Both the position numbers and the translations under genes were made by a program. Positions 6,184 to 8,527 of a stretch of 8,527 nucleotides of DNA are shown here, one piece after another. Every line of letters starts with the position of its first letter. Positions within the stretch are counted from its first letter, which is position 1. Source of the DNA: Flavobacteriales bacterium (GTDB lineage Bacteria > Bacteroidota > Bacteroidia > Flavobacteriales > UA16); the NCBI GenBank assembly GCA_018700255.1, contig JABISU010000113.1:1-8527 (forward strand). Reading direction: 5' to 3'. The notes beneath the pieces are model-generated. The model did not search any database, was not told where the DNA came from, and worked only from the letters and a program-made list of their open reading frames with translations.

Positions 6184-7650
6184 GTGACTAACAATAAATT
6201 TCACGAGCCTAGTCACACCGCCTTATTTCTAATTCTACTCGTAGTTATTCTCTACCATTCTTCATTAATTAAATTTTTTGAGGTCGAGAAAGCACAGGTA
6301 TCAAAGGAAGTGGCATATGAAGAGGAAACCGTCAACCAGGAAATTGTATATGAAATAGAGTCCATAGGTGACTCCATACCTAAAGTTGAAGTTGAGATCG
6401 CGTTCGAGACAGTACTTGAACTCGATAAAACACCGATTCTAAAAACCAATCTTTGGCGTCCTGACTACGACACTTGTAGTGTGAGAGATTTAGCAAAGGA
6501 GAAAAGGATTTCAGGAAGCAACGCAGCGAAACAAAATTTATGGGCGTTTTTCGAAAAGCTTAACGGGTTAAACTCAGACTCCAAATTACACGTGTTTCAC
6601 TACGGAGATTCCCAAATTGAAGGAGATAGAATTACGGGGAGAATCAGATCGAGTTGGCAGAAAACATGGGGCGGCAGTGGCCCTGGACTAATCCCCGCAA
6701 TGCAACCGATTCCAGCACTTGCAGTTAGGCAACAACACGAGGGCGACATAAAGAGATTTACTAAATTCGGAACAATAGACTCTACTCTTGAACACACGTG
6801 CTATGGAGGTATGGCTACTTTATCAAGAATTCGCAATAATGGAAAAGTAATCGTTAAACCACATCCGATGGGGTTTAGAAAAAATCAAGTTTGGCATCAG
6901 GCGGAAGTGTTGATCGGGGCAGCACCACTTGGAGGGAGGCTTACGGTTTCAGGGGAATTTACTGACTCCATTACTATAGATATAGCACCGTCAAGCACAG
7001 GAAACCACAGTTCTATATTAGTTGATTTAGTGGGCAAAAAGGAGGAGGTGATTTTTAGCTTTGATGGATATGAGATTGAAATAACGGGGATAAGACTTGG
7101 AAGTGAGAGTGGTCTTGCAATTCACAATATTCCCATGCGTTCTAGTTCAGGGACTGTCTTTAAAACCCTATACAAAGAACATTTTAAAAAATATTTACAG
7201 AACTGGGATGTGGGTATGGTCATTTTACAATTCGGCGGAAATACCGCGCCGTATGTTAAAGACCAGGCTGCCGCTGAGAGATATGGGAAGAGGTTCCGAT
7301 ACCAGTTGAAATATTTAAAAACAATACTACCAAAGTCCACTTTCTTAATTATAGGACCATCAGATATGGGTATTACATCCGATTCTACAGCACTTACCTA
7401 CCCTATGCTTGGCGCGATTAGAGCCGAGATGAAGAAGGTGACGATATTAGAAGAAGCTCTTTATTGGGATTTATTTGAGGCTATGGGGGGAGCTGGAACG
7501 ATGGAGGTTTGGGCTGAAAGAACACCTAAACTAGCTTCATCAGACTTGGTACATTTCACGCCTAAGGGAGCAAAAATGATTGGGGAGTTGTTAGATAAAT
7601 CGTTGCGAGCGGAGTATAGATCCTGGGAACAAGCAATTGAAGGAGAATGA
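6184..7650 (+). CDS. Membrane-anchored SGNH/GDSL-fold esterase or O-acyltransferase with a large inserted region
   Basis: This is a 488-residue periplasmic protein with one N-terminal membrane segment (about 12-31) and then a strongly acidic stalk (33-82; 15 Glu/Asp against 4 Lys). The SGNH core begins at HVFHYGDSQIEGD: Gly141-Asp142-Ser143 is block I with the nucleophile Ser143. CYGGMA (206-211) may be block II. LQFGGN (348-353) gives Asn353 of block III. SSDLVHFTPKG (452-462) gives Asp454 and His457 of the triad. About 210 residues separate Ser143 from Asn353, far more than in simple SGNH enzymes, and the extra part (about 215-320) looks beta-rich. Family members either cut O-acyl groups from glycans or transfer acetyl to them (PatB, AlgJ/AlgX). 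The next gene encodes the MBOAT partner and overlaps by 4 bases, which favours O-acyltransfer, but an esterase role like Ape1 cannot be excluded. The start is GTG at 6184: no in-frame ATG comes before codon 210, and this start keeps the membrane anchor. Confidence 0.89.
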   Translation: MTNNKFHEPSHTALFLILLVVILYHSSLIKFFEVEKAQVSKEVAYEEETVNQEIVYEIESIGDSIPKVEVEIAFETVLELDKTPILKTNLWRPDYDTCSVRDLAKEKRISGSNAAKQNLWAFFEKLNGLNSDSKLHVFHYGDSQIEGDRITGRIRSSWQKTWGGSGPGLIPAMQPIPALAVRQQHEGDIKRFTKFGTIDSTLEHTCYGGMATLSRIRNNGKVIVKPHPMGFRKNQVWHQAEVLIGAAPLGGRLTVSGEFTDSITIDIAPSSTGNHSSILVDLVGKKEEVIFSFDGYEIEITGIRLGSESGLAIHNIPMRSSSGTVFKTLYKEHFKKYLQNWDVGMVILQFGGNTAPYVKDQAAAERYGKRFRYQLKYLKTILPKSTFLIIGPSDMGITSDSTALTYPMLGAIRAEMKKVTILEEALYWDLFEAMGGAGTMEVWAERTPKLASSDLVHFTPKGAKMIGELLDKSLRAEYRSWEQAIEGE

Positions 7651-8527
7651 GCACTCAGCTACTATTTACAAGGCCAGCCTTTTATATTTTCCTTCTCACA
7701 GTGATGGTAGGGCTTTCGTTGCTGAAGAATAAATCGGCTATGCGTAATGCCTTTTTGTTTGCCGCAAGCTTGTTTTTCTACTGGAAGACGAGTGCTGCAT
7801 TCGTATTCCTGCTCCTCTTCTCTACTGTAGCTGATTGGGGAATTGCCGCGGTGATGGATAGAAGTGAGAATTTGCAAAGGCGGCTGTGGTTAACTCTCAG
7901 TGTTTTAATAAACCTGGGGTTGCTCGGGTTTTTCAAGTATGCATATTTCTTAGCAGATTCTAGCGCTATGCTTTTCGACACTTCATTTAGAGTTGAATCA
8001 ATATTGCTGCCGGTGGGGATTTCTTTCTATACATTCCAAACCTTATCCTACTCCATCGATGTATACAGACGTAAAGTCTCCCCCGTAAAATCACTCTTAG
8101 ATTTCGGTTGTTATGTCACATTTTTTCCACAACTCGTCGCTGGGCCTATCGTTAGGGCGAAAGACTTTATACCACAACTTCAAAGCAAATACGATTTATC
8201 AAGAAAAGAATTCAACCTAGGAGTGTGGTGGATTTTAACAGGTCTGATAAAAAAAATCGTTATAGCTGACTATATAGCGATGAACTTAGTCGATCGAGTT
8301 TTCGCAAACCCCACTAGCTATAGCGGCATGGAGGTTCTTCTGGGTCTATATGGATATAGCCTACAGGTATATGCCGATTTCAGTGGATATAGCGATATAG
8401 CAATAGGAGTAGCTCTTATTATGGGGTTTCGTTTGGCTGAAAATTTCAGATCTCCATATAAAGCTAGAAATGTGGGGGAGTTTTGGGGTAGGTGGCATAT
8501 CTCACTTTCAACTTGGTTAAGGGATTA
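7647..8527 (+). CDS. MBOAT-family membrane O-acyltransferase, AlgI/PatA/DltB type (3' end cut by window)
   Basis: The frame is open from ATG 7647 to the window edge (293 codons plus 2 bases), about 60% of the usual 470-520 residues. It is a polytopic inner-membrane protein with hydrophobic helices around 11-26, 48-70, 80-102, 119-135, 192-212 and 229-262. Family landmarks are clear: LLPVGISFYTFQ (120-131), TFFPQLVAGPIVR (158-170), YADFSGYSDIAIG (242-254) and the signature FRSPYKARNVGEFWGRWHISLSTWLRD (267-293). Within the signature, His284 in RWHISLS is one of the conserved His residues of this family; the second conserved His would lie past the edge. Such proteins move an acyl group, usually acetyl, from a cytosolic donor towards the periplasm for attachment to alginate, peptidoglycan or another polymer. 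The ATG overlaps the SGNH stop (ATGA, 7647-7650), so translation is probably coupled and the two proteins should work together. An AAGGAG at 7640-7645 lies only one base before the ATG, too near for a normal ribosome site. The exact substrate cannot be read from this part. Confidence 0.95.
   Translation, partial: MSTQLLFTRPAFYIFLLTVMVGLSLLKNKSAMRNAFLFAASLFFYWKTSAAFVFLLLFSTVADWGIAAVMDRSENLQRRLWLTLSVLINLGLLGFFKYAYFLADSSAMLFDTSFRVESILLPVGISFYTFQTLSYSIDVYRRKVSPVKSLLDFGCYVTFFPQLVAGPIVRAKDFIPQLQSKYDLSRKEFNLGVWWILTGLIKKIVIADYIAMNLVDRVFANPTSYSGMEVLLGLYGYSLQVYADFSGYSDIAIGVALIMGFRLAENFRSPYKARNVGEFWGRWHISLSTWLRD

Noticed and set aside
7640..7645. AAGGAG as a Shine-Dalgarno for the MBOAT gene
   Set aside because: It lies one base from the ATG, too close for normal pairing, and is explained by the Glu-Gly-Glu codons at the end of the SGNH gene.
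7662..7981. Minus-strand open frames opposite the start of the MBOAT gene
   Set aside because: The plus-strand frame encodes clear MBOAT sequence with membrane helices; the reverse products match nothing I recognise.
8273..8403. Repeated TATAGC / GGATATAGC words in the MBOAT gene
   Set aside because: They encode recurring Gly-Tyr-Ser and Tyr-Ser residues of the family and do not form a regular array.

Overview
The window looks like a piece of a Bacteroidota chromosome, most likely from the Flavobacteriia or a relative. The HtpG protein carries the flavobacterial wording of the family motifs (ELVSNA, GHFGLGF, PLNVSRSYLQ). The DNA is moderately AT-rich, most start codons lack a clear Shine-Dalgarno sequence, and a large HEVGHTLGLSH metalloprotease of a type common in Bacteroidota is present. 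The genus cannot be read from the sequence.

All six genes lie on the + strand. Bases 1-117 are a non-coding leader holding a short inverted repeat and at most a weak promoter. Next come two protein-folding genes: htpG (Hsp90, 118-2046) and a DjlA-type membrane-anchored J-domain protein with a TerB domain (2118-2858). After a 50-base gap a tight cluster begins: a secreted zinc metalloprotease (2909-5497), a small secreted LysM protein (5501-6178), a membrane-anchored SGNH/GDSL-fold protein with a large inserted region (6184-7650), and an MBOAT-family membrane acyltransferase of the AlgI/PatA/DltB type (7647 to the right edge, cut after 293 codons). Within this cluster the genes are 3 bases apart, 5 bases apart, and overlapping by 4 bases (ATGA), which points to one transcript and coupled translation.

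The clearest functional theme is the SGNH + MBOAT pair. In known systems (alginate AlgI/AlgJ/AlgX, peptidoglycan PatA/PatB) an MBOAT protein moves acyl groups across the inner membrane and a periplasmic SGNH protein transfers them to a polymer, while related SGNH enzymes (Ape1) remove them. The LysM gene directly upstream makes peptidoglycan a reasonable guess for the substrate, but exopolysaccharide is equally possible from this sequence alone. The first two genes may form a separate proteostasis unit in which Hsp90 sits beside a DnaK co-chaperone. No RNA gene, CRISPR array, insertion sequence or sign of recent transfer was seen. Nothing here is clearly a wholly new system; the best leads are the envelope-modification operon, the insert in the SGNH protein, and the possibly decayed transglycosylase-like segment in the LysM protein.
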